From the IMG/VR virus record IMGVR_UViG_3300032116_015700, positions 1 to 64,000 of that record: a DNA stretch of 64,000 nt. One strand, 5' to 3'. Shown piece by piece: positions 17,263 to 25,161 of the stretch; positions within the stretch are counted from its first letter, which is position 1, and every line of letters begins with the position of its first letter. This DNA is from a virus. Both the position numbers and the translations under genes were made by a program. The notes below the pieces were generated by a model. The model saw only the letters and a program-made list of their open reading frames with translations. It made no database searches and was not told the DNA's origin.

Positions 17263-18549
17263 TTAAACGTTTCCGTAATCCTTTCCCCAACTGGCTTTAA
17301 TAGGGAATCCACCTTCTTCAATTATTTCTTTTAACCCCTTAATCAAACTCTTATCCACATCGGTAGGTACATCAAAAAGGAATGAGTCATAAGTGTACAA
17401 TTCCAAACTTATTCCACTCCCCTTTATGTAATCCAATATCTTCCTCATTTTATCCACATTCACTTCAGTTTCATATGCTTGTAGGAGATAGTTAAATACT
17501 TTTTGTGCGTTTGGTTGTTCTACCCACATTGTAGGGATTTGGCGGTTTGGTGTTTGGATGTAACCCTTCACCACACTCTCTTTCCAAAACCTTTCAATAA
17601 AATCAGCTACCTTATCAAAGTATGGTATTTGTCTAAACTCATCATCAATCCCACCATAAAGGAGACGGAACGTTACTCCCTTACCTTCAGCCAAATCACA
17701 CCCATATTGGTCAGCTAACCATTGGTGAACATTTGTTTGTGGAAGTGGGAAATCAATCAGTTTACCAATAAGACGTGGGTGATACGAATCATAATCCATT
17801 TGTAAGAATATCCCATCCGCTATTAAGGTATCTCTACTCCCATCCGATTTGTTGAGAGCCGCATAGTTTACTCCCGCATGTCTATTGGATGGACGACCAG
17901 TAATTGTAAATGGATTGTATTCGGTGTACACCACATTATCGGATGTAATGTGTTTGGAAGACTGTGGCCATCTATCAATGAATTTTTCCCTTGCGACACG
18001 AATTCCGAATTGTTCAATTTCTGAAAGGATTGGTAAGAAAATATCGTTATACCAATTATAAGTTTTAGTCTTTTGATTACGGTGTTTTAAGAATTCATTA
18101 TCTACCGCTTCCGCAAGTTTAAGAATGGGAATGGATTGAATGACATCTTCTTTGTAACCTTTGTGTAGTAAGGGAGCTACTAAACCTTGTAGTGGTTGGT
18201 TGTAATCTATGGTATCTCCAGTTTTTAGAAAGTGAGCCGTATCAATGTCATTCAATCCTTCCCTTAAATTGGAGAACGATTGTAGTAGCTTCTTCTTTTG
18301 GAAAACCCACTTTTCACCCATTGTATTTAGAACACCCTCTATAAGTGATTTAGAGAGTGATAGAGTATCGGTATGCCGATGTGGAAGAATATACCTATCT
18401 TCTACAGTTCGTATCAGGATAAAGGATATATCGGTGTTTCGTGGGTGTTTATCATTATCTACCCAAAACGGATACCAAAGGGATACTTCAGTTTCCAATT
18501 TCACCTTCAATTCATCCAGCTCACCAATATTTTCCACTATCTTTATCAT
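17263..18549 (-). CDS. Family A DNA polymerase, polymerase domain
   Basis: 428 aa. The C-terminal half holds the three polymerase motifs: A, MDYDSYHPRLIG with Asp252; B, EGKGVTFRLLYGG with Lys290, Phe294, Tyr298; C, TYDSFLF with Asp388. TEYNPFTITGRPSNRH before motif A matches the template-primer region of PolA. By alignment the usual steric-gate Glu (E. coli Glu710) is His257, and the Glu after the motif C Asp is Ser389. The N-terminal ~170 residues show no exonuclease carboxylates I can recognise. This is probably the phage replicase, or a repair enzyme if another polymerase lies outside the window. It overlaps the preceding small gene by 29 bases. Confidence 0.85.
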   Translation of the reverse strand: MIKIVENIGELDELKVKLETEVSLWYPFWVDNDKHPRNTDISFILIRTVEDRYILPHRHTDTLSLSKSLIEGVLNTMGEKWVFQKKKLLQSFSNLREGLNDIDTAHFLKTGDTIDYNQPLQGLVAPLLHKGYKEDVIQSIPILKLAEAVDNEFLKHRNQKTKTYNWYNDIFLPILSEIEQFGIRVAREKFIDRWPQSSKHITSDNVVYTEYNPFTITGRPSNRHAGVNYAALNKSDGSRDTLIADGIFLQMDYDSYHPRLIGKLIDFPLPQTNVHQWLADQYGCDLAEGKGVTFRLLYGGIDDEFRQIPYFDKVADFIERFWKESVVKGYIQTPNRQIPTMWVEQPNAQKVFNYLLQAYETEVNVDKMRKILDYIKGSGISLELYTYDSFLFDVPTDVDKSLIKGLKEIIEEGGFPIKASWGKDYGNV

Positions 18550-18787
18550 TCTTCTTTGCTGCTTGTGCTTTTTCTAATACTGATTGTTTTTTAGCCAACT
18601 TAGCTTCTTTATAAGCTTTCTTCATCATCTTATCATACCCAGCTGGAAACTTATTGGTAACTTCAATTGGTCCATTTGGAAATTTCTTCAAATCATATTT
18701 CCATACGGATTCAGTTCCATCATCATCTTTATATGTTATTTCAAACTTTGTTGGTTTATCTATTGGTTTTTCCGGCCATCTACCCAT
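18521..18787 (-). CDS. Small basic protein of unknown function
   Basis: 88 aa from the ATG at 18787: GRWPEKPIDKPTKFEITYKD, then a two-strand region (SVWKYDLKKFPNGPIEV) and a lysine/alanine-rich helix. A longer frame reaches 18832 but would start inside the class A promoter and tmRNA terminator, so 18787 is the better start. It overlaps the polymerase gene by 29 bases and probably is co-translated with it. I do not recognise the family. Confidence 0.65.
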   Translation of the reverse strand: MGRWPEKPIDKPTKFEITYKDDDGTESVWKYDLKKFPNGPIEVTNKFPAGYDKMMKKAYKEAKLAKKQSVLEKAQAAKKNDKDSGKYW

Positions 18788-18801
18788 AAAAACAATTTGT
18801 A

Positions 18802-18832
18802 CAAATATACAAAAAAAATCCCAAACTACCAA
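18802..18832 (-). promoter_or_regulatory. Class A promoter inside the tmRNA terminator
   Basis: ATTTGG (TTG at 18832-18830, in the terminator loop), 20-base spacer made of the hairpin 3' arm and T-tract, then TATATTTG (18809-18802). It would drive the small protein and DNA polymerase, with the ATG 14 bases on. Confidence 0.72.
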
Positions 18833-18848
18833 ATAATAGTTCGGGATT
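18811..18848 (-). terminator. Intrinsic terminator of tmRNA
   Basis: A 12-base stem (AATCCCGAACTA / TAGTTTGGGATT, one G-T pair) with an eight-base loop, followed by a run of eight T on the coding strand. It starts two bases after the encoded CCA end of the tmRNA. Confidence 0.9.
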
Positions 18849-18850
18849 TG

Positions 18851-19224
18851 TGGTGGAGATGGTGGGATTCGAACCCACGTCTTACGAAGTAACCATAATA
18901 CCAGCTTTTCACACGTTTAGGATAAGGTTTAATCTTATTCACCTTCCAAAATAATTGGGGCCGTTTGGTTAGAACAGCGCTACCACCAACCGATTTAAAG
19001 TTTCGGTAAACTTAATGCTCATTCTTTTTAAATTCCACGATGAGTGCGGAAGGGATTAGGCTGCTACAGCGTAATCAGCACCTACGAATGCCATAACGTC
19101 ATCGAAGGTCCATGTAGATAATTCTACGTCATTTATTGTTTGATTCCGAGATTAAAGTGGTTTGAGAACCTTCCCACTACGTGTGATACTACAATTCGCA
19201 TCGCAATCAAGTCCAGTCATCCCC
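18851..19224 (-). ncRNA. ssrA: tmRNA (transfer-messenger RNA)
   Basis: A 374-base gene. The 5' end GGGGATG pairs with CATCTCC at the 3' end, with a G-U pair at the third position as in alanine-charged tmRNA; A plus CCA is encoded. A T-arm GTGGG-TTCGAAT-CCCAC is present. A first pseudoknot can be drawn (GTGG/CCAC and GGTTC/GAATC), and the likely resume codon GAC follows it after 11 bases, the same gap as in E. coli. The open frame then encodes a 24-residue tag that starts DVELSTW and ends VGADYAVAA, then TAA. It has its own class A promoter and terminator. It would rescue stalled ribosomes and mark the peptides for proteolysis. Confidence 0.95.
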
Positions 19225-19231
19225 ATATTTG

Positions 19232-19262
19232 TAAATATACAAAAAGTATTTGAATTTACCAA
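19232..19262 (-). promoter_or_regulatory. Class A promoter for tmRNA
   Basis: ATTTGG (TTG at 19262-19260), 20-base spacer, TATATTTA (19239-19232). The mature 5' end of tmRNA lies eight bases downstream. Confidence 0.8.
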
Positions 19263-19263
19263 A

Positions 19264-19629
19264 TTAATATAAAGAAAATTGCGAATGAAACGGAAGATGA
19301 TTTATAATACCAATAATTTTTTTTGAAGCTATTTTGAGTGATTGTTTATTTGAATTTTCAATTTCATTTAAATTACCTGTTATTCTCCATTCTAAAGAAG
19401 AAGTATTCCAAAATGGGTCAGTTAAATACTTCTCATACTCTTTTGAATTTATTTCATATATTGTGGCATCTTTATCATTAACTCTTTGAATAAAATACCT
19501 CACAATATATCCTCTCCTATAATCAATATAATTTGGAGTTGGTATAAATGTTCTAATAGTATGGTTTACTGGTCCACGCTTATTTTGTGCATTTAGCAAT
19601 TGATTATATTCAAATGTACTTATTCCCAT
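19264..19629 (-). CDS. Hypothetical protein in baseplate cluster
   Basis: 121 aa: GISTFEYNQLLNAQNKRGPVNHTIRTFIPTPNYIDYRRGYIVRYFIQRVN, followed by a mixed region with LEWRITGN and a basic helix. It begins one base after the hub protein stop codon, so it is co-translated with baseplate genes and is probably structural. No family is recognised. Its stop is just above the tmRNA promoter. Confidence 0.6.
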   Translation of the reverse strand: MGISTFEYNQLLNAQNKRGPVNHTIRTFIPTPNYIDYRRGYIVRYFIQRVNDKDATIYEINSKEYEKYLTDPFWNTSSLEWRITGNLNEIENSNKQSLKIASKKIIGIINHLPFHSQFSLY

Positions 19630-19630
19630 T

Positions 19631-22600
19631 TTATTGTATTTGTCTATATTCTCCTTGTACTCTTGTTGTCCATTTCATATCCTGTATAGTTTGTTCAATT
19701 TCAGTCACTTGAAAGAACCCGTACTTACTATATTTATCCGGTATTCCAATTATATTAAACGTATCACCCCTTCTTATTCCACTTCTCCCTAATATTGTAA
19801 ATGAATATTTTATAGGAAGTGGTGGTGACATTTGTCCTTTTCCTAATACTGCAGGTACTTGATTTGTTTTAAGGATGTTTAAAAATTTGGAATCTCTACA
19901 ACAATAAATTTTAAATTTATTTTTAAATACATCAATATTATTTATAAAGTTATTTAAATCATCTTGTGTTAATGTATTTTGTGTTGGGTCAGGAACAATA
20001 TCAATTTTTTCTAAATTTTGTGATATATTTGCAGCTGCTGCTTGTTGTGCTGCTGCAGCAAATTCTTCACCTTTAGTTTTTAAATCATTCTCTATTCTCA
20101 ATTGCTCCGCTTTTTCCGCATCTACTTCTTTTTTTATTTTATCAATTTCAGCCTGTATTTCTTTTTGTTTACCTTTATAATAATTTAATTTAGCAGGGTC
20201 AGAAGTTTCGTTTACATCTATTTCAAAATATTCAGTACCATCAACACTATCTTCAAGTCTCTTATATGCTTTTATTCTTTTTTCATTTGCAGCAATTAGT
20301 TCTTCTTTCTTTTTTGTTTTTTCTTTGTTTGCGTTATTTTCTTTTTCTTTTTGTATTAATTCTTCACCAGATTTTTTTTGTTCTTCACTAATTGCTTTTT
20401 GGTTTACTGAATTTACTTTAGTTTGTAAATCGGTTGGTTTATCTTCACCAACTTTCGTTTGTGCAGTTTCATCTTCTTTTTTAGCACCCTCACCACTTGA
20501 TGAAGGTCCGCTATCTGCTACAGGTAAATATTTTTTAAAAAATCTATCAGTTGAATTAGAAAAACATCCCCCTATTGCAATATCCTTTTGGTCTGGATTT
20601 GATGATAAACTTAATCTTTGGTTTATAATTTTATTCATCATTGCACCAGGTATTTCAATATTCAAATCAGCTGCTAAAAATCTACTCTTTTCACCACTAT
20701 GAACAAACACAGGTGGTGTGACATTTTTTTTACCAACCCAATTTTCATCATAAACAGTAAAAATTGTAGTTTTTTGTCCATTTACAGTTTTATTTTTTTC
20801 AGCTATTTGAAAATTCCAAAACGAATTTGTTGCTAAACTCATTTCATTTAAAAGAGTTTGTAAAACCTCTCTCATAGTACGATTAGGTTTTTCCATTTCT
20901 TCTTTAAAAAAATCAAAATTTATATACAAGTTTTTAAGATACCCCCATTTATATGAGTCTTCTACAAACCCATCATCATTGAGGATATCTGATTGTGCAA
21001 ATCTTATTTCAACATCCCCTACTTTAATAGCGTTATCTATTAATTCTTCATCTAAGCTTAATTCAGCTCTATTTTGTTCCATAAAAAATTTACTAAAATT
21101 TGGCATCCAACCAGGTATTAATAATCTTTCTGGTTTAGTTGAATAAATTCCTTTAAATGCGCCAATTTTAGTATCATTAATATCAACTACAACATTAATT
21201 GGTATTGTTGAAACTAATAATGCTTTTAAATTAGAGTTAGCATTTAATATTTGTACTGCCTTTCCAAATCTTAAATACCTGTTTTTTGAAAATAATTTTT
21301 CTTTTGGTAACGGTAATCCACCAGCCAACATAATTTCAGTTGCGTTTGCTTGACCAGTTGGAGCTGCAGTAAATCCTCCTGCTCCACCAACTTGTCCAGG
21401 TTGCCCTGCAGGCTGTGGTGTTGGGTCTGCGGGTACGGGTGGTCCTTGCTTTAAAAACCAACGTTGCCCACTAGTCTTATTAATATCTTCACCCTTTTCA
21501 TTTTGTTTATAACCAAAACGTGCTCTTGATGTTTTTGCTTCTTCAAATTCAGTATCGGTTACTTTATTAGTCTCTTTCCACGTAATCCACGCAGGTGCTT
21601 TTTCTCCAGCTTTTCCCGTACCATTTACCCATTCATTTGCAATAAGGTTAAGTCTTTCCCATTTTTTAAATTCCGGGTCAGTTCTTTTTTTACCATTATT
21701 TGCATCTTCAGTAACTTTTCTTTCTTGACCTGATTGATTGGCTGCGGTATTAGTTGTTGACGTTGAATTAGTCCCTGCCGTACTAGAACTTCCCGATACA
21801 AATCCTCCCAATCCATCTATTGTTCTACCATCTCTATAAATTGAAATTTGATTTTCTATTACAGGATCTAAATTAATAAAATCTAAATTGGAAAATTGGT
21901 CAGTTTTACTAAATAATAAGTTTTTTACTTGTGTTGTCTGACGAGTTTTTGGAAGTTGATTAAACATAAATTTAAATCTTCTTTCCGCCATTTGGTCTGC
22001 TGATTCCAAGTTTAAATCAGGTAATGTAAATGGATGTGTTGCATCATCATTTGATATTACACCTTTTTTGTTTGCTTTTTCAACATTATGGTGAGTTTGT
22101 AAATATGTTGGTAATCCAGGTGCACCTCTTAATTTAATTGAAATTTCAAATGCATCTCCATTAGAAACTACATTACCACCTACAATAAAACCAAAAAATG
22201 AGTCATACTCACCACCTGTATCCCTTCTCCATTCATGCAATGTTGAATAGTCTAGATTTCTATTACCAACCAAATATGCAATTTTTCTTGCATCAGAAGT
22301 ATTAATTAATCCAGAGTATGCGTTGGCCGTGTTCCATCCGTATTCTAAATTTAACGAATGACCAGGCTCCATAAAATATTTTTGAATTAATTCTACCTGC
22401 CCTAATGTAAATGCGGTAATTTTTAAATCAGCATGTCTAGATATTTGGTCCTTTCCTTCTTTAATGTTTATCGCAGTAACAATAGGTGATGGTTTAAAAG
22501 GTATATCTCCTATTTCAGTATTACTTACGTTAATTGGTTTACCATTCCAATCTACACCAATAGTACCACTTCTATCCGCATTACCATAAAAAGATGCCCC

Positions 22601-22774
22601 ATTAAGACCGGTTGCTTCAAAAAGTTTCCAATCAGGATTAGAAATCATTATACATCCATCTCCTGTGCCTGATATTAATCTTACAAACACATTTAGTCTT
22701 GAATAATCTAAAAGGCTTGTATTTTTAATTTTATCAACAATTACACTCTCTATTGCGGTAAGACGTGGAAACAT
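19631..22774 (-). CDS. Baseplate hub protein (gp27/gpD-like)
   Basis: 1047 aa. The N-terminal ~250 residues contain features of baseplate hub proteins: ITAFTLGQVELIQKYFMEPGHSLNLEYGWN and FFGFIVGGNVVSNGDAFEISIKLRGAPG. A low-complexity linker with Gly/Thr/Pro follows. A long charged coiled-coil stretch (KKSGEELIQKEKENNANKEK and on) lies near residues 760-900. The end, YSFTILGRSGIRRGDTFNIIGIPDKYSKYGFFQVTEIEQTIQDMKW, matches late-control D type hub domains. The hub joins tail tube and spike. The ATG shares one base with the stop of the LysM gene. Which T4 hub subunit it replaces is inferred from position. Confidence 0.7.
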   Translation of the reverse strand: MFPRLTAIESVIVDKIKNTSLLDYSRLNVFVRLISGTGDGCIMISNPDWKLFEATGLNGASFYGNADRSGTIGVDWNGKPINVSNTEIGDIPFKPSPIVTAINIKEGKDQISRHADLKITAFTLGQVELIQKYFMEPGHSLNLEYGWNTANAYSGLINTSDARKIAYLVGNRNLDYSTLHEWRRDTGGEYDSFFGFIVGGNVVSNGDAFEISIKLRGAPGLPTYLQTHHNVEKANKKGVISNDDATHPFTLPDLNLESADQMAERRFKFMFNQLPKTRQTTQVKNLLFSKTDQFSNLDFINLDPVIENQISIYRDGRTIDGLGGFVSGSSSTAGTNSTSTTNTAANQSGQERKVTEDANNGKKRTDPEFKKWERLNLIANEWVNGTGKAGEKAPAWITWKETNKVTDTEFEEAKTSRARFGYKQNEKGEDINKTSGQRWFLKQGPPVPADPTPQPAGQPGQVGGAGGFTAAPTGQANATEIMLAGGLPLPKEKLFSKNRYLRFGKAVQILNANSNLKALLVSTIPINVVVDINDTKIGAFKGIYSTKPERLLIPGWMPNFSKFFMEQNRAELSLDEELIDNAIKVGDVEIRFAQSDILNDDGFVEDSYKWGYLKNLYINFDFFKEEMEKPNRTMREVLQTLLNEMSLATNSFWNFQIAEKNKTVNGQKTTIFTVYDENWVGKKNVTPPVFVHSGEKSRFLAADLNIEIPGAMMNKIINQRLSLSSNPDQKDIAIGGCFSNSTDRFFKKYLPVADSGPSSSGEGAKKEDETAQTKVGEDKPTDLQTKVNSVNQKAISEEQKKSGEELIQKEKENNANKEKTKKKEELIAANEKRIKAYKRLEDSVDGTEYFEIDVNETSDPAKLNYYKGKQKEIQAEIDKIKKEVDAEKAEQLRIENDLKTKGEEFAAAAQQAAAANISQNLEKIDIVPDPTQNTLTQDDLNNFINNIDVFKNKFKIYCCRDSKFLNILKTNQVPAVLGKGQMSPPLPIKYSFTILGRSGIRRGDTFNIIGIPDKYSKYGFFQVTEIEQTIQDMKWTTRVQGEYRQIQ

Positions 22775-23064
22775 TATTCAGTAAATTTATTAACTATTTC
22801 AATATATTGTACAGGTATTCTCAAAACAGTACCATCTTCAAAACCAAATACTGCATTATGAATATTATTAGCCGATGCAATAATCCACCATAAATTTGGG
22901 TCATTATAAAAAGTTTTTGCCAATGTATCCAATCTATCACCGGTTTCAGTTGCTATGTATATATCACTTTCTCTTAAAGGAATATTAGGAAATCTTCTAG
23001 TACGATAGACGGTTTTACCATCTATTGTTTTTCTTGTTCCTAATCTTGCATATCTACTTTTCAT
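22774..23064 (-). CDS. LysM-type baseplate protein (gp53/gpX-like)
   Basis: 96 aa. The sequence IYIATETGDRLDTLAKTFYNDPNLWWIIASANNI followed by FEDGTVLRIP is a LysM-like domain, as in tail protein X and T4 gp53. It is shorter than gp53 (about 196 aa). These proteins join baseplate wedge and hub. It overlaps the hub gene by one base in TAATG and follows the next baseplate gene by 12 bases. Confidence 0.8.
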   Translation of the reverse strand: MKSRYARLGTRKTIDGKTVYRTRRFPNIPLRESDIYIATETGDRLDTLAKTFYNDPNLWWIIASANNIHNAVFGFEDGTVLRIPVQYIEIVNKFTE

Positions 23065-23076
23065 ATATTAAGTTAA

Positions 23077-25149
23077 TTAAAGTTGAGCAGGAGGATTTAC
23101 AGCACTACCATCTCCAAAAAATTGTTTATTTGTTCTTTTTTGAACATAAATATATCTCCAAGTTGTTGTTCCTTCTATTCTTTGTTGAGTATTAGATTTC
23201 GTTAATCTTAATCTTTTTTGAATTTTTTTAGCTTCATCACTATCATCATCAAATTGCGTATCACTACCTTGTTCATCTTTTTCAGGTGTCAGAGGAGTAG
23301 CAGAAGGTGTACCTTTATTTGTTGACTCAAATTTATTAGCATTTTGTCTGTTAGCTTCTAACCTTGCATCATCTTTTGATGGTTTATATCCATACAAATA
23401 GTCTCCAACCAACGCTTTATTACTTTGTGTTTCTGAACCAGGAACATAATTAAATGTATTTGATTTTGCTTCAACAAATTTTAGTGTCAAAGTAATTTCT
23501 ATAATCATTGGTAAGCGGTAGTTTTGTACATCCTGCCCATTTAAACCAACTTCCCATGGATAGTCATCATCTATGTTATAAGTCATATTTTCTATAAAAC
23601 ATTCCTTATTTCTGTACATATCCCCTAAAGTAATTCTTAAAAATGGTGCTGATACGGCGCCTGTTATATTTTCATAATTTTGTGGATATACTAAAGATGA
23701 AAGGTAGGCTATTTTATGCCAATTCATTTTATGTTCTTCTTTATGTAAAGATGCAACTTTAAATGTAAACTGAACACTTCTTTCTATACTTTGATATGTG
23801 TAAAAATTAAACGGTGAACCAATGAATCGGCTACTATCCCAAGTTGGTGAAAATTGTTCACTTAAACCAGTAATTGTTCCTCTAAATACAACTGCTGTAG
23901 AGTTTGCTATTGAAACAAATTTTAATGGAATATAATCTAAACCATCTAATTGTTTTTCAACTTCGGCTGTTTTTTCTGATTTATTAAAAGGACCGGTCTG
24001 ATTTAAAACATCTCTATAAAGTTTTCCAACATCAGTTAAACCCAATTTATTTCTATCAGTTGTTCTTTGAACTTTTGAATAAATAGGATTTTCATCGGTT
24101 TCATATTCTGATTTATTTTGTGCTAATTCTGGTAAAAATTTTAGTTTTGTTTGTTTTGCAGTTTCTGCATCTCCAACATAATTTGCTAATAAATTACTTG
24201 ATAAATCGTTTCTTTCTGTATAATCAGTATCATTTGTTTTAAACGGCTGATTAGCAAAATTGAGTGGGTTTTTTCCAAAATCTCTCTCATTTTTTGTTAC
24301 ATCGGAATATTTTCTTAATGATGAATATTTAATACTCACATTTCCGGTTTCTCTGAGCTCTTTCGCTAATTGTTGAGCTTTTTCTCCACCCGTTGATAAC
24401 CAACCTGCAACTTTTTTTGCAACCAATTTTTTAGCTTGCTCTTGTGCTATGTTTAAACCTTGATTGACCAATGTTTGTTTTATTTGGTCAGGTGTTCCAG
24501 TTGCGTTTCTAGCTAAAAATGTTGCAACTTTTGTACCATTTGAAATATTTTTAAGAGTTGCCAGTATTTGATGTGTACGAAATTCTTCACTTACACCTGG
24601 TACTTTTATTTTAAATAACGGACTAGAAACAACTTTTGAAGGTATTAATACATCTGGAAAAAATGAACCAAATGTATTTTTAAATTGTCCAACTGCTTTT
24701 GTTGCAAGTGCTTTTGGATTAAATGTTGCAGGAACTCCAACTGCCTTTGAAGCACCAAATTTAAATGCCTCTCCTACAGTATCTCCTACAATTTGTGCAG
24801 CAGTTGCTGCTAATCCTTTACCCCCAGTTCCAATCTTCATTGTTTCTACTAATGAAGTTTGTTGTGTGGACATTCTTAATACATCAGTACCATAAATGGC
24901 AGGTGAACCTAAAACCATGTATTGAAATAATCCAACGTTTTCTTGTTCTAATCTCGTTTCTCCAATTCTTTCTGTCTTATTTCCACTTCTCAATCTAATA
25001 ATACCAGGTGTAGCAGTTTTGTTTAATGCAAAACTCGTAGATGATATAGGTACACTTTTACTATCTCTAACTTCAAACGCATCTTTTGGCGTTTGATTTG
25101 CAAGAGTATCATATTTTTTATTATTAAAAAGTTCTAATAATGTTGGCAT
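23077..25149 (-). CDS. Baseplate / tail-tube initiation protein
   Basis: 690 aa. The N-terminal third includes Gly/Ala-rich helices (TGGKGLAATAAQIVGDTVGEAFKFGASKA). The C-terminal half has a compact domain: VFRGTITGLSEQFSPTWDSSRFIG, SIERSVQFTFKVASLHKEEH, ITLGDMYRNKECFIENMTYNIDDDYPWEVG, and LPMIIEITLTLKFVE. It looks like the tube-initiator proteins found next to the tape measure and hub genes, but I cannot assign it to gp48 or gp54. It starts 12 bases after the tape measure stop. Confidence 0.6.
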   Translation of the reverse strand: MPTLLELFNNKKYDTLANQTPKDAFEVRDSKSVPISSTSFALNKTATPGIIRLRSGNKTERIGETRLEQENVGLFQYMVLGSPAIYGTDVLRMSTQQTSLVETMKIGTGGKGLAATAAQIVGDTVGEAFKFGASKAVGVPATFNPKALATKAVGQFKNTFGSFFPDVLIPSKVVSSPLFKIKVPGVSEEFRTHQILATLKNISNGTKVATFLARNATGTPDQIKQTLVNQGLNIAQEQAKKLVAKKVAGWLSTGGEKAQQLAKELRETGNVSIKYSSLRKYSDVTKNERDFGKNPLNFANQPFKTNDTDYTERNDLSSNLLANYVGDAETAKQTKLKFLPELAQNKSEYETDENPIYSKVQRTTDRNKLGLTDVGKLYRDVLNQTGPFNKSEKTAEVEKQLDGLDYIPLKFVSIANSTAVVFRGTITGLSEQFSPTWDSSRFIGSPFNFYTYQSIERSVQFTFKVASLHKEEHKMNWHKIAYLSSLVYPQNYENITGAVSAPFLRITLGDMYRNKECFIENMTYNIDDDYPWEVGLNGQDVQNYRLPMIIEITLTLKFVEAKSNTFNYVPGSETQSNKALVGDYLYGYKPSKDDARLEANRQNANKFESTNKGTPSATPLTPEKDEQGSDTQFDDDSDEAKKIQKRLRLTKSNTQQRIEGTTTWRYIYVQKRTNKQFFGDGSAVNPPAQL

Positions 25150-25161
25150 TTTACTAATTTT

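Noticed and set aside
16616-17290. Nuclease starting at 17290
   Set aside because: This would place the signal peptide internally; the ATG at 17224 gives a normal Sec signal and fits the box upstream.
18788-18832. Longer N-terminus for the small protein above the polymerase, starting at 18832
   Set aside because: It would be translated from within the promoter and tmRNA terminator; the ATG at 18787 lies 14 bases after the -7 box.
18851-18900. A tRNA from the T-arm GGTTCGAATCCC and encoded CCA
   Set aside because: The pairing partner of the acceptor stem lies 370 bases away and a tag frame sits between, so it is the 3' part of tmRNA.
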